DNA of 64,000 nucleotides, from positions 105,270 through 169,269 of the forward strand of contig UQNW01000004.1 in NCBI GenBank assembly GCA_900542495.1, given 5' to 3'. This document shows positions 18,129 to 25,005 of this stretch, piece after piece (within the stretch, counting starts at the first letter, position 1; every line of letters starts with the position of its first letter). Source of the stretch: an uncultured Roseburia sp. Its GTDB lineage: Bacteria; Bacillota; Clostridia; Lachnospirales; Lachnospiraceae. Under the pieces are notes generated by a model that searched no databases, had not been told where the DNA came from, and was given only the letters and a program-made list of their open reading frames with translations. A program made the position numbers and the translations under genes.

Positions 18129-18830
18129 TTATTTTGTATAGTTCATTCTGCGTCTTGCATATACAACAGCTCCTGTTGCTGCGATCACAACTACAAGGAT
18201 CATTGCCATATTCATTCCTGCATCAGCAGTTTTTGGTGAAGTTGCTGCTGCATTTGTATCTGTTACAGAAGCAACAAATACTGGGGAAAGGGATGTAAAT
18301 TTCGCATATACAACACCGTCTGCAACATTTGTTACAGGTACATTTTCCCATACACCAGAAGATGTAAGATGGGCAACAACTACAGTATCGCCAGCTTTAA
18401 TTCCTGCAACAGAGATTGCAATTGGATTTGATAAATCAGTTGCTGTTAACTCATATGTTCCATATACGCCACTCTTATAAGAATAATTCAAACCTAAAAC
18501 TTCATTGATCATTGTCTGTACAGCGGCTGCTTTTTTCTCAACTTTCTGCTCAGCTGTCAATGTTGTGTCATTATCAATTGCTGTCATATCTGTGAAATAT
18601 CCACCTAATTTTTCTTTCTGAACATCGTTCAATACATCCTGTGTGATTGCTTTCTGCTCAACTTTTACTTCTGTAGCTGCTGTTGTTGAAGTTGTAGTTG
18701 TAGATGTCTGTGATGTTGTTGTAGATGTACTTGAATTATTGGCAGACGGGCTTTCCGCTGCAAATGCTGTTACGCTTGCTCCCAAGCACAATACCATAGA
18801 TAATACTACTGCTGCTAATTTCTTTTTCAT
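18129..18830 (-). CDS. Secreted wall-anchored protein with SPKTA sorting signal
   Basis: 233 residues. The first 25 form a signal peptide ending in AFAA. Next is a Ser/Thr-rich stalk (about residues 30-52), then a mostly beta domain of roughly 130 residues that I do not recognise. The C-terminus is a sorting signal: SPKTA at about 200, a hydrophobic helix (MAMILVVVIAATGAVVYA) and the positive tail RRR. SPKTG-like motifs are used by class B sortases of Clostridia, and a class B sortase gene is two genes downstream. The ATG at 18830 has GGAGG 9 bases upstream. Its probable promoter contains a nine-C run, so expression may vary. Confidence 0.85.
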   Translation of the reverse strand: MKKKLAAVVLSMVLCLGASVTAFAAESPSANNSSTSTTTSQTSTTTTSTTAATEVKVEQKAITQDVLNDVQKEKLGGYFTDMTAIDNDTTLTAEQKVEKKAAAVQTMINEVLGLNYSYKSGVYGTYELTATDLSNPIAISVAGIKAGDTVVVAHLTSSGVWENVPVTNVADGVVYAKFTSLSPVFVASVTDTNAAATSPKTADAGMNMAMILVVVIAATGAVVYARRRMNYTK

Positions 18831-18887
18831 GTCTTTTGTCCTCCAAGTTTTTATTTAGGATATTGCATCCCCTTAAACACTAGTCTC

Positions 18888-18943
18888 ATTCTCCCCCCCC
18901 CTTGAAAAAATTGTCAATATATAATATTACCAATTTTTTCAAG
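18888..18943 (-). promoter_or_regulatory. Candidate slippage-controlled promoter of the SPKTA gene
   Basis: On the minus strand a consensus -35 TTGACA (18912-18917) is followed, after 18 bases, by GAGAAT (18888-18893, four of six matches to TATAAT). The spacer contains a run of nine G (plus-strand C run at 18893-18901). The -35 lies within the loop and inner edge of a perfect 13-base inverted repeat (18901-18913 and 18931-18943). Another AT-rich promoter further upstream, near 18925-18945, cannot be ruled out. Confidence 0.45.
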
Positions 18944-19014
18944 CTATTATGTAACTATTTTTGTTTAATTTTTATTTTATACTACCAAAACAGAAGAAAA
19001 AACGGCAAAAGAAA

Positions 19015-19050
19015 AAGCCATAGAAAAAGCGGCTGCTCTCTCTATGGCTT
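19015..19050 (-). terminator. Terminator of rplS
   Basis: Arms 19015-19024 and 19041-19050 (AAGCCATAGA / TCTATGGCTT) pair perfectly around a 16-base loop. On the minus strand the stem is followed by TTTTTC and a T-rich stretch. It starts 15 bases after the rplS stop. Confidence 0.8.
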
Positions 19051-19064
19051 ACGCATGCATTGAA

Positions 19065-19418
19065 CTATTTTACTAATTCTTTAACTTTAGCTTTCTTACC
19101 AACACGGTCTCTTAAGTAGAATAATTTAGCTCTTCTTACTTTACCAGCACGAACAACTTCTACTTTCTCAACGTTTGGAGAATGTAATGGCCAGGTTTTT
19201 TCAACGCCACATCCGTTAGAAATCTTTCTAACTGTGAATGTCTCACGGTTGCTTCCACCCTGTCTCTTAATTACAACACCTTCGAAAACCTGGATTCTTT
19301 CACGGTTTCCTTCTTTGATTTTACCGTAAACTTTTACAGTATCACCAACACGGAATTCAGGTACTTCAGCTTTTAACTGTTCAGCTTCAATGCTTTTAAT
19401 AATTTCACTTGCGTTCAT
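19065..19418 (-). CDS. rplS: 50S ribosomal protein L19
   Basis: Protein at the 30S-50S interface. The 117-residue sequence has the family hallmarks: FRVGDTVKVYGKIKEGNRER, the IQVFEGVVIKRQGG block, ETFTVRKIS, and LHSPNVEKVEVVR near the C-terminus. GGAGG lies upstream of the ATG. It has its own consensus promoter and terminator, so it is transcribed alone as well as after trmD. Confidence 0.98.
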   Translation of the reverse strand: MNASEIIKSIEAEQLKAEVPEFRVGDTVKVYGKIKEGNRERIQVFEGVVIKRQGGSNRETFTVRKISNGCGVEKTWPLHSPNVEKVEVVRAGKVRRAKLFYLRDRVGKKAKVKELVK

Positions 19419-19498
19419 TTTGTGACCTCCTATTATTTGGATGTTCTTAATACGCCTATTCGTAACAGAGGACCATCTCGTTTATTCACAACTCGTAT

Positions 19499-19527
19499 AT
19501 TATACCAGCCATATATCAATATGTCAA
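19499..19527 (-). promoter_or_regulatory. Consensus promoter of rplS
   Basis: Minus strand: -35 TTGACA (19522-19527), 17-base spacer, -10 TATAAT (19499-19504). Both boxes are perfect sigma-A consensus. The transcript would start near 19492 with a leader of about 70 bases before the L19 start codon; L19 leaders are sometimes autoregulatory in Firmicutes, but I see no clear structure that proves it. Confidence 0.85.
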
Positions 19528-19634
19528 GCTATATTTTTCTGTTGTTTTGAACTGTCAAAACTGCCATTCCTAACGCCAATACCCATATTGATTTTGTGCA
19601 GTTATTCCTATTACGACACACTCCTTTTCGGCAT

Positions 19635-20369
19635 TTATGATTCTTTTAAATGCTCCTGAAATTTCATCTGCTCTTTCTTTGTAAGTTCTGCTTTTTTCAG
19701 CAGATCCGGTCTGCGCTCAATCGTTCGCAAAATTGCCTGTTCGCGGCGCCATTCGTCTACCTTTTTATGATCTCCGGACAAGAGGATCGGGGGAACTTTT
19801 TTTCCCATCCATTCTTCCGGACGGCTATACTGCGGATATTCCAGCAAATTACCTTCAAATGATTCCGTGGAACCCGATTCATCATTTGTGAGCACTCCCG
19901 GCACCATACGTGAGATTGCATCTACCATAACCATCGCAGGAAGCTCCCCTCCCGTCAGCACATAATCGCCAATGGAAACGTAATCTGTCACAATTTCCTC
20001 TAACACGCGCTCGTCGATTCCTTCATAATGACCGCATAAAAGAATCAGATCCTTTTCCAGCGCAAAATCTTTTGCCATTGGCTGGGTAAATGTTGGTCCC
20101 TGCGGAGTCAGGTACACCGTCCTCGGTTTATACCCGATCCGGTTCACAACAGACATCCATGCATCATACACCGGCTGTGCCTGCATAAGCATACCTGCGC
20201 CGCCTCCATAAGGATAATCATCCACCTTCTTGTGACGGTCTAATGTATAATCTCTGATATTCACAGCTTCAATGGAAAGCAGTCCTTTCTCTTTGGCACG
20301 CCCAATAATACTTGTAGACAGTCCCTGCATTACCATATCCGGAAATAATGTTAATATATGAAAATTCAT
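19635..20369 (-). CDS. trmD: tRNA (guanine-N1-)-methyltransferase
   Basis: Methylates G37 of tRNAs for Leu, Pro and Arg, preventing +1 frameshifts. The knot-forming SPOUT core is visible: HILTLFPDM at the start, DYPYGGGAGMLMQAQPVYDA, YLTPQGPTF, LCGHYEGIDERV and the AdoMet loop IGDYVLTGGELPAMV. 244 residues. It follows rimM by 84 bases, the standard order. Confidence 0.97.
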   Translation of the reverse strand: MNFHILTLFPDMVMQGLSTSIIGRAKEKGLLSIEAVNIRDYTLDRHKKVDDYPYGGGAGMLMQAQPVYDAWMSVVNRIGYKPRTVYLTPQGPTFTQPMAKDFALEKDLILLCGHYEGIDERVLEEIVTDYVSIGDYVLTGGELPAMVMVDAISRMVPGVLTNDESGSTESFEGNLLEYPQYSRPEEWMGKKVPPILLSGDHKKVDEWRREQAILRTIERRPDLLKKAELTKKEQMKFQEHLKES

Positions 20370-20453
20370 TCTTTGTGAACTCCTGTTTCTCTACTCTATT
20401 GTGTGCAAAAAACCTTTGGTTTTTTAATCAGTCGCATGACATTTCATACCGGA

Positions 20454-20975
20454 TCATTTTTCATTCAGTTCGCGAAGTCCCGGTAAAAGATGAACTGTCA
20501 TTTTTCCACCCTCTAAATCAACATCCTTCACACATTCCCTGATCGCCGGAAGCAGAATGTCATCCATTCCCTCTTTGCTCAAAACATATACATCATTGGC
20601 ACCTGTCTGAAGAACATCGCTCACCTCGCCTAAATCTTCACCCTCATCAGATTCAACTGACAATCCGATCAGATCTGCAATAAAATATTCGTTTTTCTTA
20701 AGCTTTACCGCATTCTCGCGTGTAACGTAGAGACTTTTCTTCCGGTATTTTTCCACATCATTGATGTTATCAATACCCTTGAATTTAACGATCACCATGT
20801 TTTTGAAAAACTTTACGCCGGCAACTTCAAGGTCGATCATCTCTTTACCTGTATCCAAAACAACATTTTTCAGCTTTTTAAATCTTGCCGGATCATCTGT
20901 TGTCGGAAATACTTTGACCTCTCCTCTGACACCATGCGTGGTTGTTATGACACCTACCTGCAATAAATCTTCCAT
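20454..20975 (-). CDS. rimM: 16S rRNA processing protein RimM
   Basis: 30S maturation factor that binds S19. The N-terminal domain begins VGVITTTHGVRGEVKVFP; the C-terminal PRC-barrel has EYFIADLIGLSVES and the ending ILLPAIRECVKDVDLEGGK. 173 residues. Its own promoter lies 60-90 bases upstream, after a terminator that closes the khpA unit. Confidence 0.96.
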   Translation of the reverse strand: MEDLLQVGVITTTHGVRGEVKVFPTTDDPARFKKLKNVVLDTGKEMIDLEVAGVKFFKNMVIVKFKGIDNINDVEKYRKKSLYVTRENAVKLKKNEYFIADLIGLSVESDEGEDLGEVSDVLQTGANDVYVLSKEGMDDILLPAIRECVKDVDLEGGKMTVHLLPGLRELNEK

Positions 20976-21034
20976 GTAATCTCCTTACTGAACTTTCTTC
21001 TGTCATCCGAATCATAAACGGATAGCTGCATTTT

Positions 21035-21063
21035 ATATTAAAACAATACAGATTTTCTGTAAA
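21035..21063 (-). promoter_or_regulatory. Probable promoter of rimM-trmD
   Basis: Minus strand: -35 TTTACA (21058-21063), 17-base spacer, -10 TAATAT (21035-21040). It starts just past a terminator and 60 bases ahead of rimM, so rimM-trmD can be transcribed independently of ffh-rpsP-khpA. Confidence 0.5.
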
Positions 21064-21075
21064 ATATTTTATAAG

Positions 21076-21105
21076 GAAAAAGCTACCCCAGACAACTGGG
21101 ATAGC
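21076..21105 (-). terminator. Terminator after khpA
   Basis: Arms 21082-21091 and 21096-21105 form ten pairs (one G-U) with a 4-base loop; the minus strand continues with TTTTTCC. It lies 9 bases past the khpA stop and partly closes the ylxM-ffh-rpsP-khpA unit. Confidence 0.85.
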
Positions 21106-21113
21106 CCATCATG

Positions 21114-21344
21114 TTACTGCATAATCTCAACAATAACTTTTTTCTCTTCTTTTGAGGCTGCTGCCTTCACAACGGCGCGGATTGCTTTTGCAATTCTGCC
21201 CTGTTTGCCGATTACCTTACCCATGTCAGACTGCGCAACGCGTAACTCTAACACAATGGCTTTTTCATTCTCGGTCTCTGTCACAACAACTTCGTCCGGG
21301 AAATCGACCAGTGATTTGGCAATTACTTCAACTAATTCTTTCAT
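21114..21344 (-). CDS. khpA: KH-domain RNA-binding protein KhpA (YlqC)
   Basis: 76-residue single KH domain with the GxxG loop in VIGKQGRIAKAIRAVV. KhpA pairs with KhpB (Jag) and affects cell division and small-RNA metabolism in Firmicutes. It lies directly after rpsP (18 bases), the standard position. A terminator follows. Confidence 0.93.
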   Translation of the reverse strand: MKELVEVIAKSLVDFPDEVVVTETENEKAIVLELRVAQSDMGKVIGKQGRIAKAIRAVVKAAASKEEKKVIVEIMQ

Positions 21345-21362
21345 TAGACCACCTCACTAATC

Positions 21363-21608
21363 TTATTTTTCGATTCCAGCATTTTTGAAGATTCTAGCTA
21401 CTGTATCTGTTGGCTGAGCTCCGTTAGCTAACCATTTCTTTGCTAACTCTTCATTTACATGATATTCGCTTGGATCTTTTGTTGGATCATAAGTTCCGAT
21501 CTCTTCGATACATCTTCCGTCTCTTGGGGATCTGGAATCTGCAACTACGATTCTATAGAAAGGAGCTTTCTTCTGTCCCATTCTTCTTAATCTGATCTTT
21601 ACTGCCAT
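21363..21608 (-). CDS. rpsP: 30S ribosomal protein S16
   Basis: 81 residues with the universal start VKIRLRRMGQKKAPFYRIVV, then ADSRSPRDGRCIEEIGTYDP and a late WLANGAQPTDTV. Early assembly protein of the 30S subunit. GGAGG precedes the ATG. Located between ffh and khpA. Confidence 0.98.
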   Translation of the reverse strand: MAVKIRLRRMGQKKAPFYRIVVADSRSPRDGRCIEEIGTYDPTKDPSEYHVNEELAKKWLANGAQPTDTVARIFKNAGIEK

Positions 21609-21643
21609 GTCATTTCACCTCCTACGTGATTGCTAAAAATTTA

Positions 21644-23002
21644 TTAAAAAGGAAGCCCTTTGAACATTCCTCTTTTACCTTTTTTCATCATGCCCGGCAT
21701 CTGTTTCATCATCTTTTTCATCTGTTCAAACTGTTTTACCAGACGGTTTACTTCCGCAATATCGACTCCTGCACCTTTTGCAATGCGGTTCTTGCGGCTC
21801 GGATTCATAAGCGACGGATTACGTCTCTCTTCCGGTGTCATGGAATAGATGATTGCTTCGGTGCGCGCCATATTCTTCTCGGCTGCTTCCTGATCAATCT
21901 CAGGCATCTTACCTTTGCCCATTCCCATTCCAAGACCAGGCATCATACCAAGGATACTGGATAATCCGCCCATCTTTTTCATCTGACTCATGGATTCAAG
22001 ATACATCTCAAAGTCAAACTCATTCTTGCGCATCTTCTGTTCGATACGCTTAGCCTGCTCCTCATCAATATCAGCCTGTGCCTTCTCGATCAGTGTCAGC
22101 ACATCACCCATACCAAGGATTCTTGAAGCCATTCTGTCAGGATAAAACTGTTCCAGATCAGAAAGTTTTTCTCCCATACCTACATATAAAATAGGTCTTC
22201 CGGTAACAGCACGGATTGAAAGTGCCGCACCGCCTCTGGTGTCACCATCTAACTTCGTCAGGATAACGCCATCTATGCCAACCTTTTCATCAAACATCTT
22301 GGCTACATTCACTGCATCCTGTCCGGTCATGGCATCCACAACCAGAACGGTCTGATGAACGGTAACATTCTCTTTGATCTCCTGTAATTCAGCCATCATG
22401 TCATCATCAATATGAAGACGTCCTGCTGTATCAAGGATTACAATGTTAAATTCATTCTTTGCCGCATGCTCAATTGCTGCTTTAGCAATATTCACAGGTT
22501 TGATCTTATCACCCATGGAAAAAACTTCCACACCCTGTTTTTCACCATTGATCTGTAACTGTTCAATCGCGCCCGGACGGTAAATATCGCAGGCAGTCAG
22601 TAAAACTTTCTTTCCTTTCAGCTTAAACTTTCCTGCAAGCTTTGCCGCGGTGGTTGTTTTACCTGCACCCTGCAAACCTTCCATCATAATGACTGTCAAT
22701 GCTTTTCCCGGCTGAAGCTTGATCTCTGTTGTCTCAGAGCCCATCAGCTTTACCATCTCTTCATTTACAATCTTAATGACCATCTGTCCAGGATTCAGTC
22801 CGTTCATCACGTCCTGTCCGATTGCGCGTTCCTGCACATCTTTTACAAACTGCTTTACGACTTTGAAGTTAACATCCGCTTCTAAAAGAGCCATCTTAAC
22901 TTCCTTCAAAGCTGCCTTGACGTCATCTTCTGTCAAACGGCCTTTGCTTCGCAGGTTTTTGAACACATTTTGAAGTTTTTCAGATAAACTGTCAAATGCC
23001 AT
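21644..23002 (-). CDS. ffh: Signal recognition particle protein Ffh
   Basis: GTPase that binds signal sequences and 4.5S/6S RNA and hands ribosomes to FtsY (encoded at 28-29 kb). N domain, then G domain with P-loop GLQGAGKTT (109-117), DTAGRLHID and TKLDGDTRGG, then the methionine-rich M domain (residues 325-435: MSQMKKMGG, MMPGLGMGMGKGKM, MKKMMKQMPGMMKK). 452 residues. It starts one base after the ylxM stop. Confidence 0.98.
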   Translation of the reverse strand: MAFDSLSEKLQNVFKNLRSKGRLTEDDVKAALKEVKMALLEADVNFKVVKQFVKDVQERAIGQDVMNGLNPGQMVIKIVNEEMVKLMGSETTEIKLQPGKALTVIMMEGLQGAGKTTTAAKLAGKFKLKGKKVLLTACDIYRPGAIEQLQINGEKQGVEVFSMGDKIKPVNIAKAAIEHAAKNEFNIVILDTAGRLHIDDDMMAELQEIKENVTVHQTVLVVDAMTGQDAVNVAKMFDEKVGIDGVILTKLDGDTRGGAALSIRAVTGRPILYVGMGEKLSDLEQFYPDRMASRILGMGDVLTLIEKAQADIDEEQAKRIEQKMRKNEFDFEMYLESMSQMKKMGGLSSILGMMPGLGMGMGKGKMPEIDQEAAEKNMARTEAIIYSMTPEERRNPSLMNPSRKNRIAKGAGVDIAEVNRLVKQFEQMKKMMKQMPGMMKKGKRGMFKGLPF

Positions 23003-23003
23003 C

Positions 23004-23348
23004 TTATAGCTCCTCTAAAATCTGATTGGAAATCTGTTCGATTTCCTCCATAATCGCTTCATTGTGACTGGAATGAAACTCCTTCGCCAATGCATCAATC
23101 TGCGCGACCTTCTGCTTTGCTGCCTGAAACTTTGCAATCAGATGAAGCTTCTCCTCATATCCTTCCAGAGCCTTCGTGCATCTCTTGATCATATCATGCA
23201 CACCCTGTCGGCTGATTCCTTCTTCATTTGCAATCTCTCCAAGGGAAAGATCATTGAACACAAAATCTTCGTAGATTCTTCTCTGATGTTCATTCAGCAG
23301 TTCTCCGTAGAAGTCGTAGAGATATGCCTGTTCGATTTTTTCTTCCAT
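23004..23348 (-). CDS. ylxM: YlxM/p13-like SRP-associated HTH protein
   Basis: 114-residue helix-turn-helix protein of the UPF0122 family, always next to ffh and thought to modulate SRP. Visible: YDFYGELLNEHQRR, YEDFVFNDLSLGEIA and the recognition helix EEGISRQGVHDMIKRC. The ATG at 23348 has GAGG only two bases upstream, an unusually short spacer. It is first in the ffh operon, under a good promoter. Confidence 0.93.
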   Translation of the reverse strand: MEEKIEQAYLYDFYGELLNEHQRRIYEDFVFNDLSLGEIANEEGISRQGVHDMIKRCTKALEGYEEKLHLIAKFQAAKQKVAQIDALAKEFHSSHNEAIMEEIEQISNQILEEL

Positions 23349-23397
23349 TCCTCACACCATGCCTTTATTTTACTATTCATACATCGGCACCTTTGCT

Positions 23398-23426
23398 AAG
23401 ATAACATAAAAAGAAATGGGTGTCAA
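23398..23426 (-). promoter_or_regulatory. Promoter of the ylxM-ffh operon
   Basis: Minus strand: -35 TTGACA (23421-23426), exactly 17 bases, -10 TATCTT (23398-23403). The -35 lies inside the distal arm of the terminator of the gene before it. Confidence 0.8.
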
Positions 23427-23466
23427 GCATTTTTTCTTTACAGTAAAGGAATTTTGCTTGACACCC
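23418..23466 (-). terminator. Terminator of the Rpn-family gene
   Basis: Perfect 12-base arms at 23418-23429 (GGGTGTCAAGCA) and 23455-23466 (TGCTTGACACCC) around a 25-base loop with a small inner stem CTTTA/TAAAG. The minus strand continues ATTTCTTTTT. It starts 17 bases after the gene stop. Confidence 0.75.
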
Positions 23467-23482
23467 GTAATTTTGCTTTTGA

Positions 23483-24514
23483 CTATTTTTTCAGTGCCTC
23501 ATAGATTGCTACCTCATCATAATCCGGTGCAGCTTTAAGTGCTGCTTCATAAACAGGTGTGACCGTCTCGACTGTCTCCTCAAGTTCATCTGCAATCTCT
23601 GCAATATTCTTGCCTCGTTTTATTTTCTTCACGACCTTGGCAATCAGGGTTTGTTCTGTTACACGTTCTGTGACCTCTTCTGTCACTCGTTCTGTAACCC
23701 GTTCCGTTACCTGTTCTTCAAAAAGATCACTTATATTACACATATCATCCACACATCCTTCCATCTCTGTCGACATCACAAAGTCGTAATCTTCTTCCAG
23801 TTTCTTTTTCTTGGTTTCTCTGGGTGTCTGTGAAAAAAGAAGCTCTAGCATTGCGATCAGTTTGTTTTTGGATACCTCTGCATCTGCATTTTCACGGATC
23901 CTGATAATAGCTCCGTTTATCAGCGAAAAATCAGGCTTCCATCTACTTTTGCCATATATCACATTCGCTTCCAGTCCTAATTTAATAATGGAATCTTCTT
24001 CCTTTCCCGTATCCATACAAATCCAGATGCTGTATACAGGTTTTAAATCATCATAAGAAGAATTGATGAACTCTACATTTTTCTGCGATGAGATCATCCG
24101 GGAAATATAATAGGTCATACGGTTCTCTATGTGATATTTGAGTTTCGAAACCTTTGTACTTTTCTGAGCTTCAATATTGATCAAAAACTTCATCGTCTTT
24201 TCTTTATGATACAACGGAAATCGAATATCGTAAACTATTTTTCCGTTTTCTTCTTCAATATCTTCTGTTCCGACACTTAAATTTTTCACACTGAGAAGTT
24301 CCGGCACACTCAATGTAACTGTCGGCTCCCCAATACAGGGAATAATTTCTTCCACGGACATTTGCTCAAATTCTGTCACCACATTTTTTACAATTCTCGC
24401 AAGTACCTGTGGATCTGCCAGAATACACTTGGCATAGTCATCCCTCTTTGCTTTCTGCAGTCCGATCTCATCTAAAGTCTCCGAAAGATTCGTATTCACT
24501 TTTCTATAAATCAT
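23483..24514 (-). CDS. Rpn/PD-(D/E)XK-type nuclease or putative transposase-related protein
   Basis: About 343 residues of the Rpn/YhgA family that is common and multicopy in Lachnospiraceae. The nuclease-like core is DIRFPLYHKEKTMKFLINIE with an E-A-Q ending in place of the usual E-x-K, so activity is uncertain. Near residues 267-292 the motif VTER or VTEE is repeated about five times, making a charged helix, before a C-terminal region of repeats and acid residues (ELEETVETVTP). AAGGAG supports the second ATG (24514) with a 9-base spacer over the one at 24520. It stands alone between a terminator and a 485-base gap. Confidence 0.75.
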   Translation of the reverse strand: MIYRKVNTNLSETLDEIGLQKAKRDDYAKCILADPQVLARIVKNVVTEFEQMSVEEIIPCIGEPTVTLSVPELLSVKNLSVGTEDIEEENGKIVYDIRFPLYHKEKTMKFLINIEAQKSTKVSKLKYHIENRMTYYISRMISSQKNVEFINSSYDDLKPVYSIWICMDTGKEEDSIIKLGLEANVIYGKSRWKPDFSLINGAIIRIRENADAEVSKNKLIAMLELLFSQTPRETKKKKLEEDYDFVMSTEMEGCVDDMCNISDLFEEQVTERVTERVTEEVTERVTEQTLIAKVVKKIKRGKNIAEIADELEETVETVTPVYEAALKAAPDYDEVAIYEALKK

Positions 24515-24520
24515 AGGCAT

Positions 24521-24785
24521 TTTCTCCTTCTTAAGTAACCTGATTTTTCAGTTGAAAAACAAATAGTTTCAATAACCACTCTGCTTTTCATTATCAAATT
24601 AAAATCATTGGGATATGTGACCGATACGGTCTGTATTGACAAAATCCTGTTTGTTTCTAAATATATGACTGTTCCAGCAGCCTTTTGCACTCTGAATCGT
24701 GTCTGCCAGATTTCTGATTAATGCTACTGTACCATATCTGATTACTGTTAGCAATACCTTCCAAAATTTTCAGCAAAATAAACAA
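24521..24785. other. Gap upstream of the Rpn-family gene
   Basis: About 265 bases without a gene on either strand. It must hold the Rpn gene promoter (minus strand), but no strong pair of boxes stands out. A small palindrome GACCGATACGGTC is at 24619-24631. A plus-strand TTGACA near 24636 with AT-rich sequence 16-17 bases later faces no gene. Confidence 0.4.
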
Positions 24786-24824
24786 AGAACCGGACGCCCA
24801 ACTTTTCATCGGGTATCCGGTTCT
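24786..24824 (-). terminator. Terminator after the purine permease unit
   Basis: Arms 24786-24794 (AGAACCGGA) and 24816-24824 (TCCGGTTCT) pair perfectly, with a further CCC/GGG inner stem. The minus strand continues TTGTTTATTTTGC. It lies 14 bases past the 50-residue ORF and marks the end of the permease operon. Confidence 0.85.
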
Positions 24825-24837
24825 CTGCCTTTATCTC

Positions 24838-24990
24838 TTAAAACACAATCGCCGCCTGCACGATCGCACACGCAATGCTCACGATCGAAAGTGCTCCATA
24901 TATTTTTTCTGTTTTCTTATCTGTGATAAAATACCCTGCACTTGTGAAAATAAACACAATCACGCAGATCATAAATGGAACATATTTCAT
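24838..24990 (-). CDS. 50-residue membrane protein downstream of the purine permease
   Basis: A short frame: ATG at 24990, TAA at 24838-24840. The peptide starts MKYVPFMICVIVFIFTSAGY and has two hydrophobic helices (about 4-20 and 32-49) separated by a hydrophilic ITDKKTEKIYGA loop, the layout of a small two-helix membrane protein. It begins 15 bases after the permease stop and is followed directly by the operon terminator, so it is co-transcribed. The ribosome site is weak (GAG about 10 bases upstream). I know no family. It could help the permease or be an unrelated passenger. Confidence 0.6.
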   Translation of the reverse strand: MKYVPFMICVIVFIFTSAGYFITDKKTEKIYGALSIVSIACAIVQAAIVF

Positions 24991-25005
24991 CTGGTTCACG
25001 CTCTT

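Noticed and set aside
23655..23725. Short tandem repeats as a CRISPR array
   Set aside because: The 12-base units are in-frame codons of the VTER repeats inside a gene, without spacers.
24636..24665. Plus-strand promoter TTGACA...TAAATA
   Set aside because: It faces no gene on the plus strand and its -10 is weak; probably chance in AT-rich DNA.
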